In this document: piece after piece, positions 25,542 through 34,225 of the stretch
Layout: each line of letters opens with the position of its first letter
How positions within the stretch are numbered: position 1 is the first letter of the stretch
Source: Nocardioides sp. CER19
GTDB lineage: Bacteria > Actinomycetota > Actinomycetes > Propionibacteriales > Nocardioidaceae
NCBI RefSeq assembly: GCF_029846275.1
Contig: NZ_JARVWS010000001.1
Coordinates: 1,054,001 to 1,118,000 of the forward strand
DNA length: 64,000 nt
Reading direction: 5' to 3'
Program-made: the position numbers and the translations under genes
The notes under the pieces: generated by a model
The model's database searches: none
What the model saw: only the letters and a program-made list of their open reading frames with translations
Told to the model about the DNA's origin: nothing

Positions 25542-26438
25542 ATGCGCATCTTTCTCACCGGCGCCTCGGGCTGGATCGGGTCCGCCGTCGTCCCGGAGCT
25601 CCAGGCGGGCGGCCACCAGGTCGTCGGCCTCGCCCGCTCGGCGGAGTCGGCGGCCGCCCTGTCGGCCGCCGGCGTCGAGCCGCTCTCGGGCAGCCTCGAC
25701 GACCTCGACAGCCTGCGCGCCGGCGCCGAGGACGCCGACGCCGTCATCCATCTCGCGTTCAAGCACGACTTCTCCGACTACGCGGGCGCCGGCCGGACCG
25801 AGCGCGCCGCGGTGGAGGCACTCGGCGACACGCTCGCGGGGTCGGACCGCGCGCTGCTGATCGCGTCGGGCCTCGGCGGCCTGGCCGTCGGGCGCGTCGC
25901 CACCGAGGACGACGCCACCCAGCACGTCGACGCGACCTCGCCGCGTGGTGCCAGCGAGCACCTCGCCCTGTCGTACGCCGACCGCGGGGTGCGTGCCGTT
26001 GCCCTCCGCTTCGCCGCGAGCGTCCACGGCGACCGCGACCACGGCTTCGTCGCCGAGCTGGTCCGCGTCGCGCAGGAGCGGGGCGTCGCCGGCTACGTCG
26101 GCGACGGCGCCAACCGGTGGCCTGCCGTCCACCGCAGCGACGCCGCCCGACTCGTCGCCCTCGCGCTCGAGAAGTCACCCGCGGGGTCGGTCGTCCACGC
26201 CGCGGGCGAGGAGGGCATCGCGGCCCGCGACATCGCCGCTGCGATCGGTCGCCGCTTCGACCTGCCGACCGGGTCGATCGAGCCCGAGCGGGCCGACGAG
26301 CACTTCGGCTGGATCGGCCGGTTCTTCGGGATCGACATCCCGGCGTCGAGCCGGCTGACGCAGGAGCGCCTCGGCTGGACACCGACCGGGCCCGGCCTGC
26401 TCGACGACATCGCGTCCGGGGCGTACGGCCCGCGCTGA
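25542..26438 (+). CDS. NAD(P)-dependent epimerase/SDR family oxidoreductase
   Basis: 298-residue extended/atypical SDR. The Rossmann nucleotide loop is LTGASGWIGSAV at the N-terminus; the usual YxxxK is represented by LALSYADRGVRA region, which lacks a clear YxxxK, so catalytic residues are uncertain. Similar proteins are annotated as NAD-dependent epimerases or 3-beta-hydroxysteroid dehydrogenase-like. AAGGAGGA is an ideal SD. Divergent TetR control suggests that it answers to a toxic or rare substrate. Reaction unknown. Confidence 0.85.
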   Translation: MRIFLTGASGWIGSAVVPELQAGGHQVVGLARSAESAAALSAAGVEPLSGSLDDLDSLRAGAEDADAVIHLAFKHDFSDYAGAGRTERAAVEALGDTLAGSDRALLIASGLGGLAVGRVATEDDATQHVDATSPRGASEHLALSYADRGVRAVALRFAASVHGDRDHGFVAELVRVAQERGVAGYVGDGANRWPAVHRSDAARLVALALEKSPAGSVVHAAGEEGIAARDIAAAIGRRFDLPTGSIEPERADEHFGWIGRFFGIDIPASSRLTQERLGWTPTGPGLLDDIASGAYGPR

Positions 26439-26500
26439 CGGGTGGGTCGTCGGGCCCGCGGGGTCGGAGACGTCGCGGACCACCCGACCCCGCCGCCCGC

Positions 26501-26506
26501 TAGCGT
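26501..26506 (+). promoter_or_regulatory. -10 hexamer of nnr
   Basis: TAGCGT lies 7 nt before the GTG at 26514, with no SD between; a leaderless message is predicted. Confidence 0.45.
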
Positions 26507-26513
26507 GGCCCTC

Positions 26514-27902
26514 GTGAGGTCAGCCCACACCGTCGAGCAGGTGCGTGCCGCCGAGGCGACGCTGATGGCCAGGCTCCCCGAAGGGGCGCTCATGCAACGG
26601 GCGGCCGCCGGCCTTGCGGCGGCGGTCGGCGACTTCCTCGGCGGTGTCTACGGGCGTCGGGTCGTGCTGCTGGTCGGCTCCGGGGACAACGGCGGCGACG
26701 CCCTCCACGCCGGTGCGCTCCTGGCCCGTCGAGGGGCGAGCGTCGAGGCGTGGCTGCTCGGCGACCGGACGCACGAGACGGGCCTGGCCGCGCTCCGACG
26801 GGCCGGCGGCCGGGTGGCCGCGCCGCGACCGCTCGGCGCAGGAGCCGTGGACGTGGTCGTCGACGGCATCGTGGGGATCGGCGGCCGCCCTGGGCTGCCC
26901 GCCCGCGTCGCCGAGGTGGTCATCCCGATCAACCAGGCCATCCCGTTCGTGGCGGTCGACGTCCCGAGCGGCGTCGCCGTCGACTCCGGCGAGGTCGCCG
27001 GGATGCACCTGCGCGCCGACCTGACCGTCACCTTCGGCACGCACAAGATCGCGCACCTCGTGGACCCGGCCGCCCGCGCCTGCGGCGCCGTGGAGCTCGT
27101 CGACCTCGGCCTCGACCTGCCGCCGGCGCCCGTGGAGGCGCTCGGCGAGGCGGACGTCGCGGCGCTGCTGCCGCGGCCGCGTCCGGACGCGCAGAAGTAC
27201 GCCCGCGGCGTCGTCGGGGTCCGAGCCGGCAGCACGACGTACCCCGGGGCCGCGCTGCTCGCGGTCGCCGGCGCGAACACGGGGCTGGCCGGGATGGTCA
27301 GGTACGTCGGCAGCGCCGCCGACACCGTCAAGCAGCACCACCCCGAGGTGGTCGGCGCCGGCCGTGTGCAGGCGTGGGTGGTCGGGCCGGGCGGCGGCGA
27401 CGAGGCGGAGCGACACCTGGCGGAGGCGCTGGCGGACGAGGTGCCGCTCGTGGTCGACGCCGACGCGCTCCGGCACGTCACCGACCGGGTGCCGCAGGCC
27501 GTGCTCACGCCGCACGCCGGCGAGCTCGCCGGGCTGCTGGGCGTCGAGCGGGCGGAGGTCGAGGCGGCGCCGCTCCGGCACGCGTCCGACGCCGCCCAGC
27601 GGTTCGGCTGTGTCGTGCTGCTCAAGGGCCGTCGGACGGTCATCTCCGGTCCCCGGGTCCGGATCACGACCACCGGCAACCCCTGGCTGGCGACCGCCGG
27701 TGCCGGCGACGTGCTGTCCGGTCTCATCGGCTCGCTGCTCGCCGCGGGGCTCTCGCCGCTCGATGCAGCGAGCGTCGGATCCTGGCTGCACGGTGCCGCC
27801 GCCACGCTCGCATCGGGCGGCGGCCCGATCACCGCGACCGACGTGGCGCGGGCGATCCCGGCGGTCGTCACCAACCTCGCGGTGAGACACTGGGCTCCAT
27901 GA
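26514..27902 (+). CDS. nnr: Bifunctional NAD(P)H-hydrate epimerase / ADP-dependent NAD(P)H-hydrate dehydratase
   Basis: 462 residues from GTG 26514. The N-terminal YjeF_N/NnrE domain (about 1-205; GSGDNGGDALHAG, VDVPSGVAVDSG) epimerises damaged NAD(P)HX, and the C-terminal NnrD ribokinase-like domain (about 225-455; VVDADALRHV, LTPHAGELAGLLG, TTGNPWLATAGAGDVLSG) dehydrates it. The DAD and AGDVLSG motifs are intact. The gene precedes alr in many actinobacteria. The start is chosen because RSAHTVEQVRAAEA is the conserved beginning and because of the promoter just before it. Confidence 0.95.
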   Translation: MRSAHTVEQVRAAEATLMARLPEGALMQRAAAGLAAAVGDFLGGVYGRRVVLLVGSGDNGGDALHAGALLARRGASVEAWLLGDRTHETGLAALRRAGGRVAAPRPLGAGAVDVVVDGIVGIGGRPGLPARVAEVVIPINQAIPFVAVDVPSGVAVDSGEVAGMHLRADLTVTFGTHKIAHLVDPAARACGAVELVDLGLDLPPAPVEALGEADVAALLPRPRPDAQKYARGVVGVRAGSTTYPGAALLAVAGANTGLAGMVRYVGSAADTVKQHHPEVVGAGRVQAWVVGPGGGDEAERHLAEALADEVPLVVDADALRHVTDRVPQAVLTPHAGELAGLLGVERAEVEAAPLRHASDAAQRFGCVVLLKGRRTVISGPRVRITTTGNPWLATAGAGDVLSGLIGSLLAAGLSPLDAASVGSWLHGAAATLASGGGPITATDVARAIPAVVTNLAVRHWAP

Positions 27903-27905
27903 CCA

Positions 27906-27962
27906 CCCCACAGATTCGCGCGGGCGGCTCGCTCCGCCCGCGGCGGGCGCGAGTCTGCGGGG
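27906..27962. repeat. Long hairpin between nnr and alr
   Basis: CCCCACAGATTCGCGC (27906-27921) pairs with 27947-27962 with two mismatches or wobbles; inside, GCGGGCGG and CCGCCCGC pair again. The ~57-nt stem begins 4 nt after the nnr stop and ends 8 nt before the alr ATG. It could attenuate transcription into alr, hide the alr start, or be a repeat element. Confidence 0.6.
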
Positions 27963-27969
27963 ACCCCGG

Positions 27970-29106
27970 ATGAGCCGCGCGGAGCTCGTCGTCGACGTCG
28001 CCGCGATCCGCCACAACATCCGCCGTCTGGGGGAGTTCACGGCGACGCCCGTCATGGCGGTGGTCAAGGCCGACGGCTACGGCCACGGCATGCTGCCCGC
28101 CGCCCGCGCGGCCCGGGAGGCCGGTGTTCCGTGGCTGGGGGTGGCGACGGTCGACGAGGCGCTCGCGCTGCGCGACGACGGCGACGCCGGCCGCGTGCTG
28201 TGCTGGCTGACGGTTCCCGGTGACGACCTGATGCCGCCGGTCGCCCGGGGCATCGACATCACCGCCTACACGGTCGACGAGCTGGACCGGATCGCCGAGG
28301 CGACCCAGCGCGCCGGCCGCAAGGCACGCGTCCAGCTCAAGATCGACACCGGCCTGTCCCGCGGCGGGTCCACGCTGGCGAGCTGGCCCGACCTCGTCGC
28401 CCGCGCCCGAGCCGGCGAGGAGACCGGCACGTGGACCGTCACCGGCATCTGGTCACACTTCTCGAGCAGCGAGGTGCCCGACGACCCGGCCAACGCGACC
28501 CAGGAGAAGCTCTTCCGTGAGGCGCTCGACCTCGCCGACGAGGCCGGTCTGCGCCCGGAGGTGCGCCACCTCGCCAACAGCGCCGCCGCCATCCTGCGGC
28601 CGAGCGCCCGCTTCGACCTGGTCAGGTGCGGCATCGCGGCGTACGGGCTCGACCCGGCGCCGGGCCTCACCCCGCCGGAGCTCGACCTGCGGCCCGCGAT
28701 GACCGCCCGGGCCGACCTCGCGCTGGTCAAGCACGTCGACGCCGGCGCCGCGGTCTCCTACAACGGCCGCTGGGTCGCGCCGGAGGCGACCACGCTCGGC
28801 CTCGTGCCCGTCGGGTACGCCGACGGCATCCTGCGCAGCGCCGGCAACCGCGGCGAGGTACTGGTCGCCGGCCGTCGACGCCCGATCAGGGGCAGCGTGT
28901 GCATGGACCAGGTCGTCGTCGACCTGTCGGGGGACGAGCCGACCCCGGGCGACCCGGTGATCGTCCTCGGCCCCGGCACCTCCGGTGAGCCGACGGCACA
29001 GGACTGGGCCGAGGCGACCGGGACCATCAGCTACGAGATCGTCACCCGGCTGGGCGGACGCTTCGCACGCCGGGTCGTCGACAGCGAGAGTGACAGGGAG
29101 ATCTAG
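27970..29106 (+). CDS. alr: Alanine racemase
   Basis: 378-residue fold-type III PLP enzyme interconverting L- and D-alanine for peptidoglycan. The PLP Lys is in VVKADGYGHG (about residue 37) and the opposite catalytic Tyr lies in VSYNGRWVAPE with the VGYADG motif behind it; CMDQVVVDL is also diagnostic. The length is normal. The ATG is 8 nt after the hairpin and has no strong SD. The gene leads the hydrolase-tsaE-tsaB-rimI operon. Confidence 0.97.
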   Translation: MSRAELVVDVAAIRHNIRRLGEFTATPVMAVVKADGYGHGMLPAARAAREAGVPWLGVATVDEALALRDDGDAGRVLCWLTVPGDDLMPPVARGIDITAYTVDELDRIAEATQRAGRKARVQLKIDTGLSRGGSTLASWPDLVARARAGEETGTWTVTGIWSHFSSSEVPDDPANATQEKLFREALDLADEAGLRPEVRHLANSAAAILRPSARFDLVRCGIAAYGLDPAPGLTPPELDLRPAMTARADLALVKHVDAGAAVSYNGRWVAPEATTLGLVPVGYADGILRSAGNRGEVLVAGRRRPIRGSVCMDQVVVDLSGDEPTPGDPVIVLGPGTSGEPTAQDWAEATGTISYEIVTRLGGRFARRVVDSESDREI

Positions 29107-29110
29107 GTCT

Positions 29111-30160
29111 ATGGGCCTCACCGGACGCATCGCCGGGACCGTCGCGGGCGCGGCCGGCCTCGCCGCCGCCGGCACCGCGCTGAGAGTGGCGCAGCGGCGT
29201 CGCGGCATCTCTCGACGCGACGGCGACTCGGCGCCCTTCGGGTCGCTGCACTCGCCCGCGCACACGGTGATCGCCGACGACGGCGTACCGCTGCACGTCG
29301 AGGTCGACGAGCCCGACGACGCCGGTTCGTCGCTGACCGTCGTGTTCATCCACGGCTACGCGCTCAACCTCGACTGCTGGCACTTCCAGCGGGCGGCGTT
29401 CCGCGGCCTGGTCCGGACGGTCTACTACGACCAGCGCTCCCACGGGCGCTCCGGCCGGGGCAGCATCACCGAGGGCACGATCGACCAGCTCGGCCACGAC
29501 CTCAAGAGCGTCATCGACGCGGTCGTGCCGGACGGCCCGGTCGTCCTCGTCGGCCACTCGATGGGTGGCATGACGATCGTCGCGTTCGCCGAGCTCTATC
29601 CCGAGCTCATCGGCGACAAGGTCGCCGGCGCGGCCCTCATCTCCACCACCGCAGGTGGCCTCGACCCGTCCCGGATGCTGTTCCCGATGGTGCCGAGCCG
29701 GCTCACGTCCGGCCTCACCGGGGGCACCATGCGCACCCTCGCCCGCGGGCACCGCGCGATCGACGGCGTACGCCGCCTCGGCCGGTCCATCGCGACGGTC
29801 GTCACCGACGCGTTCGCCTTCGGCGACGAGGTGCCGGCCGGCTACGTGGAGTTCGTGGACGACATGCTGTCGGCCACGCCGTTCCAGGTGGTCGCCGAGT
29901 TCTTCCCGGGCTTCCGGGAGTTCGACAGGTTCGACCTCGTCGGCGTGCTCGGCGAGGTGCCGACGACGATCATCGGCGGGACCGCCGACAAGCTGACGTC
30001 GATCGGGCACAGCCGCAAGCTGCACAGCCGCATCCCGGGCTCCACCCTCGTGGAGTGCGAGGGAGCCGGGCACATGGTCATCCTGGAGCGGCACGGTCAG
30101 GTCAACGCGTCCCTCGACCAGCTGCTCGCGGCCGCGTCCTCGGCGGCGGGAACCCGGTGA
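29111..30160 (+). CDS. Alpha/beta hydrolase
   Basis: 349-residue hydrolase with an N-terminal hydrophobic stretch (AGTVAGAAGLAAAGTALRVA) that may anchor it or serve as a signal. Oxyanion region VVFIHGYALNLDCW, nucleophile elbow GHSMGGMT (Ser about 157), and a late His in GAGHMVILE form a triad. It sits between alr and tsaE in many actinobacteria; its substrate is unknown. The ATG at 29111 is 4 nt after the alr stop region, and the 3' end overlaps the next start (GTGA), so the genes are coupled. Confidence 0.9.
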   Translation: MGLTGRIAGTVAGAAGLAAAGTALRVAQRRRGISRRDGDSAPFGSLHSPAHTVIADDGVPLHVEVDEPDDAGSSLTVVFIHGYALNLDCWHFQRAAFRGLVRTVYYDQRSHGRSGRGSITEGTIDQLGHDLKSVIDAVVPDGPVVLVGHSMGGMTIVAFAELYPELIGDKVAGAALISTTAGGLDPSRMLFPMVPSRLTSGLTGGTMRTLARGHRAIDGVRRLGRSIATVVTDAFAFGDEVPAGYVEFVDDMLSATPFQVVAEFFPGFREFDRFDLVGVLGEVPTTIIGGTADKLTSIGHSRKLHSRIPGSTLVECEGAGHMVILERHGQVNASLDQLLAAASSAAGTR

Positions 30161-31152
30161 GCGCGATCGAGCTGGGGCCCGACTTCGCCGGCGTCGAGGT
30201 CAGGCGCGTGGGCGCCGAGGACGCCGCGACGGTCCTCGACATCGTCCGCGAGGCTTTCGGGGCACGACCGCCCCTCGACCCGCCGGCGGACGCCCTGCTC
30301 GAGACCGAGGAGACGATGGCCGCCCGGCTCGCCCCGTACGGCGGCCTGGTGGCGCGTGTCGACGGTCGCCCGGTCGGCGCGCTGGTGATGGACCCGGTCG
30401 GCCGGACCGTCTTCCTGCGCCGCTTCGCGGTCCGCCCCGACTTCCAGCAGCACGGCGTCGCCCATGCCATGGTGGCGGCCGCCGTCGAGCAGGCCGACGG
30501 CTTCGAGGACCTCACCGTGATCGCTCGCGAGGAGCTCCCCAGCAACATCCGGTTCTGGGAGAAGCAGGGCTTCCACGAGATCACCCGCCGGTCCCCGAAC
30601 ATCGAGCTGCGCCGGCCGCTGCGGACCCACGTGGTCGACGTACCCGAGCCCGAGGACATGCGCGCGCTCGGGCAGCGGCTCGCGGCCCAGCTGCAGGCCG
30701 GCGACCTCCTCGTGCTGACCGGTGAGCTGGGCGCCGGCAAGACCACGTTCACGCAGGGCCTCGGGGAGGGGCTCGGCGTGCGCGGCGCGGTCACGTCGCC
30801 GACGTTCGTCATCGCGCGCGTGCATCCCTCCGAGGTCGGCGGCCCTGAGCTGGTGCACGTCGACGCCTACCGGCTCGGTGGCGGCGCCGACCCCCGGGCC
30901 GAGCTCGACGACCTCGACCTCGACGCCGACCTCGACCGAGCGGTGACGGTCGTCGAGTGGGGCGAGGGGCTCGCGGAGGGTCTCGCGGAGTCGCGCCTGG
31001 AGGTGCGGATCCTGCGTGCGCTCACCGTCGACGAGCTCGCCGGTGATCTCGACCCGCGACGCGTCGAGATCACTCCTGTCGGCCCGCGCTGGCACGACGT
31101 CGACTGGGCGGCGGTCGATGCGACCCTCCACCACCAAGGAGCCACCCACTGA
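30157..31152 (+). CDS. tsaE: Fusion of GNAT acetyltransferase and t6A ATPase TsaE
   Basis: 331 residues. Residues 1 to about 160 are a GNAT domain (VRPDFQQHGVAHAMV acetyl-CoA loop, FWEKQGF); residues from about 165 are TsaE, with Walker A GELGAGKTT, the SPTF motif, and VEWGEGL. TsaE is the ATPase of the TsaBDE complex that makes N6-threonylcarbamoyladenosine at tRNA position 37. GTG overlaps the hydrolase stop by 4 nt, and the TGA overlaps the tsaB ATG. What the GNAT half acetylates is not known. Confidence 0.92.
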   Translation: MSAIELGPDFAGVEVRRVGAEDAATVLDIVREAFGARPPLDPPADALLETEETMAARLAPYGGLVARVDGRPVGALVMDPVGRTVFLRRFAVRPDFQQHGVAHAMVAAAVEQADGFEDLTVIAREELPSNIRFWEKQGFHEITRRSPNIELRRPLRTHVVDVPEPEDMRALGQRLAAQLQAGDLLVLTGELGAGKTTFTQGLGEGLGVRGAVTSPTFVIARVHPSEVGGPELVHVDAYRLGGGADPRAELDDLDLDADLDRAVTVVEWGEGLAEGLAESRLEVRILRALTVDELAGDLDPRRVEITPVGPRWHDVDWAAVDATLHHQGATH

Positions 31153-31775
31153 TGCTGCTGGCCTTCGACACCGCGACCCCGCAGGTGACGGTCGCGCTCT
31201 ACGACGAGACCGACGTCGTCGCAGAGCTGGTCTCCGACCGCACGATGAAGCACGGCGAGCAGCTGGCCCCGCTCATCGACCGGGTGCTCGCCGAGGCCTC
31301 GGCCCAGCGGCAGGACGTCACGGCCGTCGCCGTCGGCGCCGGCCCGGGTCCGTTCACCGGGCTCCGCGTGGGACTGGTGACGGCCCGGACGCTCGGCTAC
31401 GCGCTCGAGGTCCCCGTCTACGCCGTGTGCACCCTCGACGTGCTGGCCGTCGAGGCCGTCGACACCGGCGCCGTCACGGGCCCGTTCGCCGTGGCCACCG
31501 ACGCCCGCCGCAAGGAGGTCTACCTCGCGACCTACTCCGCCGGCGGCGAGCGGCTGACCGGTCCGGTGGTCGACAAGCCGGACGCGCTGTCCACGACGGA
31601 CCCCGTCGTCGGGGAGGGCGCGCTGCTCTACCCGTCCGCGTTCCCCACCGCCGTCGGCCCCGCTCGCCCGAGCGCCGGCTGGCTGGCCCGCACCGTGGCC
31701 GAGGAGCGCGCGGAGCTGCTCGATCCGGAGCCGCTGTACCTGCGCCGCCCCGACGCGGTCGCCCAGCGACCGTGA
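31152..31775 (+). CDS. tsaB: tRNA t6A37 synthesis protein TsaB
   Basis: 207-residue TsaB, an ASKHA-fold partner that dimerises with TsaD in threonylcarbamoyl transfer to tRNA A37. The start LAFDTATPQVTVAL, then KHGEQLAPLID and VGAGPGPFTGLRVGL are typical. It lacks the metal site of TsaD, as expected. It overlaps tsaE and rimI by 1 and 4 nt, so expression is tightly coupled. Confidence 0.95.
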   Translation: MLLAFDTATPQVTVALYDETDVVAELVSDRTMKHGEQLAPLIDRVLAEASAQRQDVTAVAVGAGPGPFTGLRVGLVTARTLGYALEVPVYAVCTLDVLAVEAVDTGAVTGPFAVATDARRKEVYLATYSAGGERLTGPVVDKPDALSTTDPVVGEGALLYPSAFPTAVGPARPSAGWLARTVAEERAELLDPEPLYLRRPDAVAQRP

Positions 31776-32224
31776 CCGTCCGCCCGGCGACCACCGCGGA
31801 CGTCGAGGAGATCGCGCAGCTCGAGCTGGAGAGCTTCCCGGGCGACGCCTGGACGGCTGACTACCTGCGGATCGCCGCCGAGGGCGGCATGCCGACGGTG
31901 CTCCTGCTGGTCGCGGAGCACGACGGCGCGATCGTCGGGCACGCCATCGTCAGCATCGTCTACGAGATCGCCGAGCTGCAGCGGATCGCGGTCGGGTCGG
32001 CGTACCGCCGGCAGGGGCACGCGCGCGCCCTCCTCGACCACGCCGTGGCCACCGCCACGGACGAGGGCGCCGAACGGCTGCTCCTCGAGGTCCGGGAGAC
32101 GAACGAGCCCGCGCTCGCCTTCTATGCGAGCGCGGGCTTCGTCGAGATCGACCGGCGGCCCCGCTACTACCGTGACGGGACCGCCGGCATCATCCTCGTG
32201 CTACCGCTGGATCAGGGCAGGTAG
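31772..32224 (+). CDS. rimI: Ribosomal protein S18 alanine N-acetyltransferase
   Basis: 150-residue GNAT of the RimI type. The order of LQRIAVGSAYRRQGHARALLDHA (acetyl-CoA loop RRQGHA), EVRETNEPALAFYASAGF and the terminal RRPRYYRDG matches RimI. The usual neighbour of tsaB and tsaD. GTG 31772 overlaps the tsaB TGA by 4 nt. It overlaps the convergent HAD gene by 13 bp, so there is no terminator between them. Confidence 0.93.
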   Translation: MTVRPATTADVEEIAQLELESFPGDAWTADYLRIAAEGGMPTVLLLVAEHDGAIVGHAIVSIVYEIAELQRIAVGSAYRRQGHARALLDHAVATATDEGAERLLLEVRETNEPALAFYASAGFVEIDRRPRYYRDGTAGIILVLPLDQGR

Positions 32225-34143
32225 TAGGTCGGGTTCGGCAGCTTGTAGGTCGTGTTCGCGTACCCGCCGTGCAGGTCGGAGAACTGGTCGCCCAGGTTGG
32301 CCACGATGTCGAGGCCCTTCTGCGTCTCCAGGTACTCCCGCGTGCCGGACTTGTACTCGATGGTCGAGCAGACCTTGTCGTCGCCGCAGTCCATGTAGGC
32401 CGGCGGCGTCCCGGTGCTCAGCCACTTCGTGTAGTAGTTCGCGGCCGTGAAGAGCGGCTTGCCCGCGGCGTCGACGTAGCCGACCTTGGTCAGGTTGTCG
32501 ATCGTCGCCTTCTGCTGCTCGGTGTTGCGGCCGGTGAGGCCGACGATCGTGCAGCCGGCCGCCTTGACGGCCTTGACCAGTGCGGGCATGCCGGGCGTCG
32601 CCGGGAACCACTCGTTCTGCACCCAGGTGTTCTGCAGGGTGGGGTTGAAGTTGAACTGCATCCCCGCGTGCTCGGCGCTGGGGGAGCCCTCCTCCATGTC
32701 GTAGGTCCAGAGGGTGGTGTCGTCGGCGTCGAAGACGGCGGCCGGCGACTTCGGGACGGTGATGCCTGCCGCGGTCCGCTGGTCGCGGGCGAGCTTCCGC
32801 TGCGCCGCTGCCAGAGCCCGCTTCGCCGCCTTGAGCCGCTTCTGGGCCGCACGCTTCGCCGTCCCGTGGGACCGCTTGACCGCCTTCCGGGCCTTCTGCA
32901 CGGCCTTGGTCGCCGTGGCCACCGCTGCGTGGTCCGCGACCACCGCGGCGCGAGCGTTGGCGAGCGAGGTCTGCGCCGCGGCCACCTTCGCGGCGCCCCG
33001 CTGGCAGTCGGTGACGATCTGCGTCGTCCAGGTCTTCTCCAGCGAGGTGAGCTGGCTGATGTAGGGAGACGTGGTCTTGTCGGCCACACCGCCGCTGGCG
33101 CCGTAGTAGGCCCGGATCAGCGCGACGACGTTGCCCTCGTTGGGGATCGTGTCACCGTCGGTGGTCGCGGCGCCCGTGGAGCCGTCGGGAGCCATCGTGT
33201 AGTGGGTCGGCGGCACCATCGCGGCGTCGCGGGCCGGGGCACCAGGGATGTCCGGGCTGCCCAGGAAGTAGCTCGGGTTCGGGACCTTCTGGGTGGCGTC
33301 GGCGTAGCCGCCCTCCAGGTCGCTCCACTGGTCGCCGACGTTCATCACGATGTCGGCGCCGTCGTCCACGAGGTGCTTGCGCGTCAGCGCCTTGTACTGC
33401 ACCGTCGTGCACTTCGACAGGGTGGTGGTCGCGACGATCGCGCAGCCGGTGATGTAGGTCGGCTGCGAGTCGTTGTCGGCCGGCTTGGTGTAGAGGTTGT
33501 CGTTGTCGAACAGCGCCCCGCCCGAACCGGTGAACCCGACCTTGGTGAGGTTCGCGATCGTCGCGTCCTCCTGGCCTGCCGGGCGGCCCGTGATGCCGTA
33601 GATCGCGTACCCCTGGGCGGCCAGCGTCTTCACTGCGTCGACCATGCCCGGCACAGCGGGCATGAGCTCGTTGTTGACCCAGGTGGCGTTGAGGGCGCCG
33701 GAGTAGTTGTAGTTCATCTCCTCCTCGTTGGCGTAGTCCGAGAGGAGGGTCGAGTCGACGTCGAAGACCACGGCGGCGCCGGCGGCCGGGGTGTCCGGGA
33801 GCGCGTCGAGGAGGCCCTGGGCGACCGCCTTGGTGTTCTTGGCGTAGGCCGAGGTCGACAGGTTCGGCAGGTAGATCGTGGCCGGGGCCGTCGGGTCGAC
33901 GGCGTGAGCGGGGTTGTCACCCTTCGCCGCACCGTAGTAGGCGCGGATCGTCGACTTCACCGAGTCGATGTTGGGGATGGCGCCGCCGTCGGTCGGCGCC
34001 ACCACGGTGCCGTCCTGGTTGACCGTGTAGCTGAAGCTCGTCGCGGGGTTGAGCTGGCCCGCGGCATGCGCCGCGAGTCCGGTGGCCACCAGTGCGGCCG
34101 AGGCGGCGACGGTGGTCGCGGCCTTGATGGGGGTGAGTCTCAA
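32212..34143 (-). CDS. Secreted protein with two HAD acid-phosphatase domains
   Basis: 643 residues from TTG 34143, which has GGAG 6 nt upstream and opens a good Sec signal (LTPIKAATTVAASAALVATGLAAHAA). Two related HAD domains follow: the first with VVFDVDSTLL, ITGR, VGDQWSDLEGGYAD and a terminal NPSYFLG, the second with AVFDADDTTLW, LTGR, LGDQFSDLHGGYAN and NPTYYLP. Both keep the DxDx(T) nucleophile motif. A Lys/Ala-rich helical linker of about 80 residues (KAVQKARKAVK, KRLKAAKRALAAAQRKLARD) joins them and is probably a coiled coil. Presumed exported phosphatase; substrate unknown. Confidence 0.88.
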   Translation of the reverse strand: MRLTPIKAATTVAASAALVATGLAAHAAGQLNPATSFSYTVNQDGTVVAPTDGGAIPNIDSVKSTIRAYYGAAKGDNPAHAVDPTAPATIYLPNLSTSAYAKNTKAVAQGLLDALPDTPAAGAAVVFDVDSTLLSDYANEEEMNYNYSGALNATWVNNELMPAVPGMVDAVKTLAAQGYAIYGITGRPAGQEDATIANLTKVGFTGSGGALFDNDNLYTKPADNDSQPTYITGCAIVATTTLSKCTTVQYKALTRKHLVDDGADIVMNVGDQWSDLEGGYADATQKVPNPSYFLGSPDIPGAPARDAAMVPPTHYTMAPDGSTGAATTDGDTIPNEGNVVALIRAYYGASGGVADKTTSPYISQLTSLEKTWTTQIVTDCQRGAAKVAAAQTSLANARAAVVADHAAVATATKAVQKARKAVKRSHGTAKRAAQKRLKAAKRALAAAQRKLARDQRTAAGITVPKSPAAVFDADDTTLWTYDMEEGSPSAEHAGMQFNFNPTLQNTWVQNEWFPATPGMPALVKAVKAAGCTIVGLTGRNTEQQKATIDNLTKVGYVDAAGKPLFTAANYYTKWLSTGTPPAYMDCGDDKVCSTIEYKSGTREYLETQKGLDIVANLGDQFSDLHGGYANTTYKLPNPTYYLP

Positions 34144-34225
34144 TGCGCTCTCCGGAGTAAAGACGATAGGAGTTCGGAACCTAATGCATCCGCGTTCACC
34201 TGGGGAGGGCAAATGTTCATCTGAC

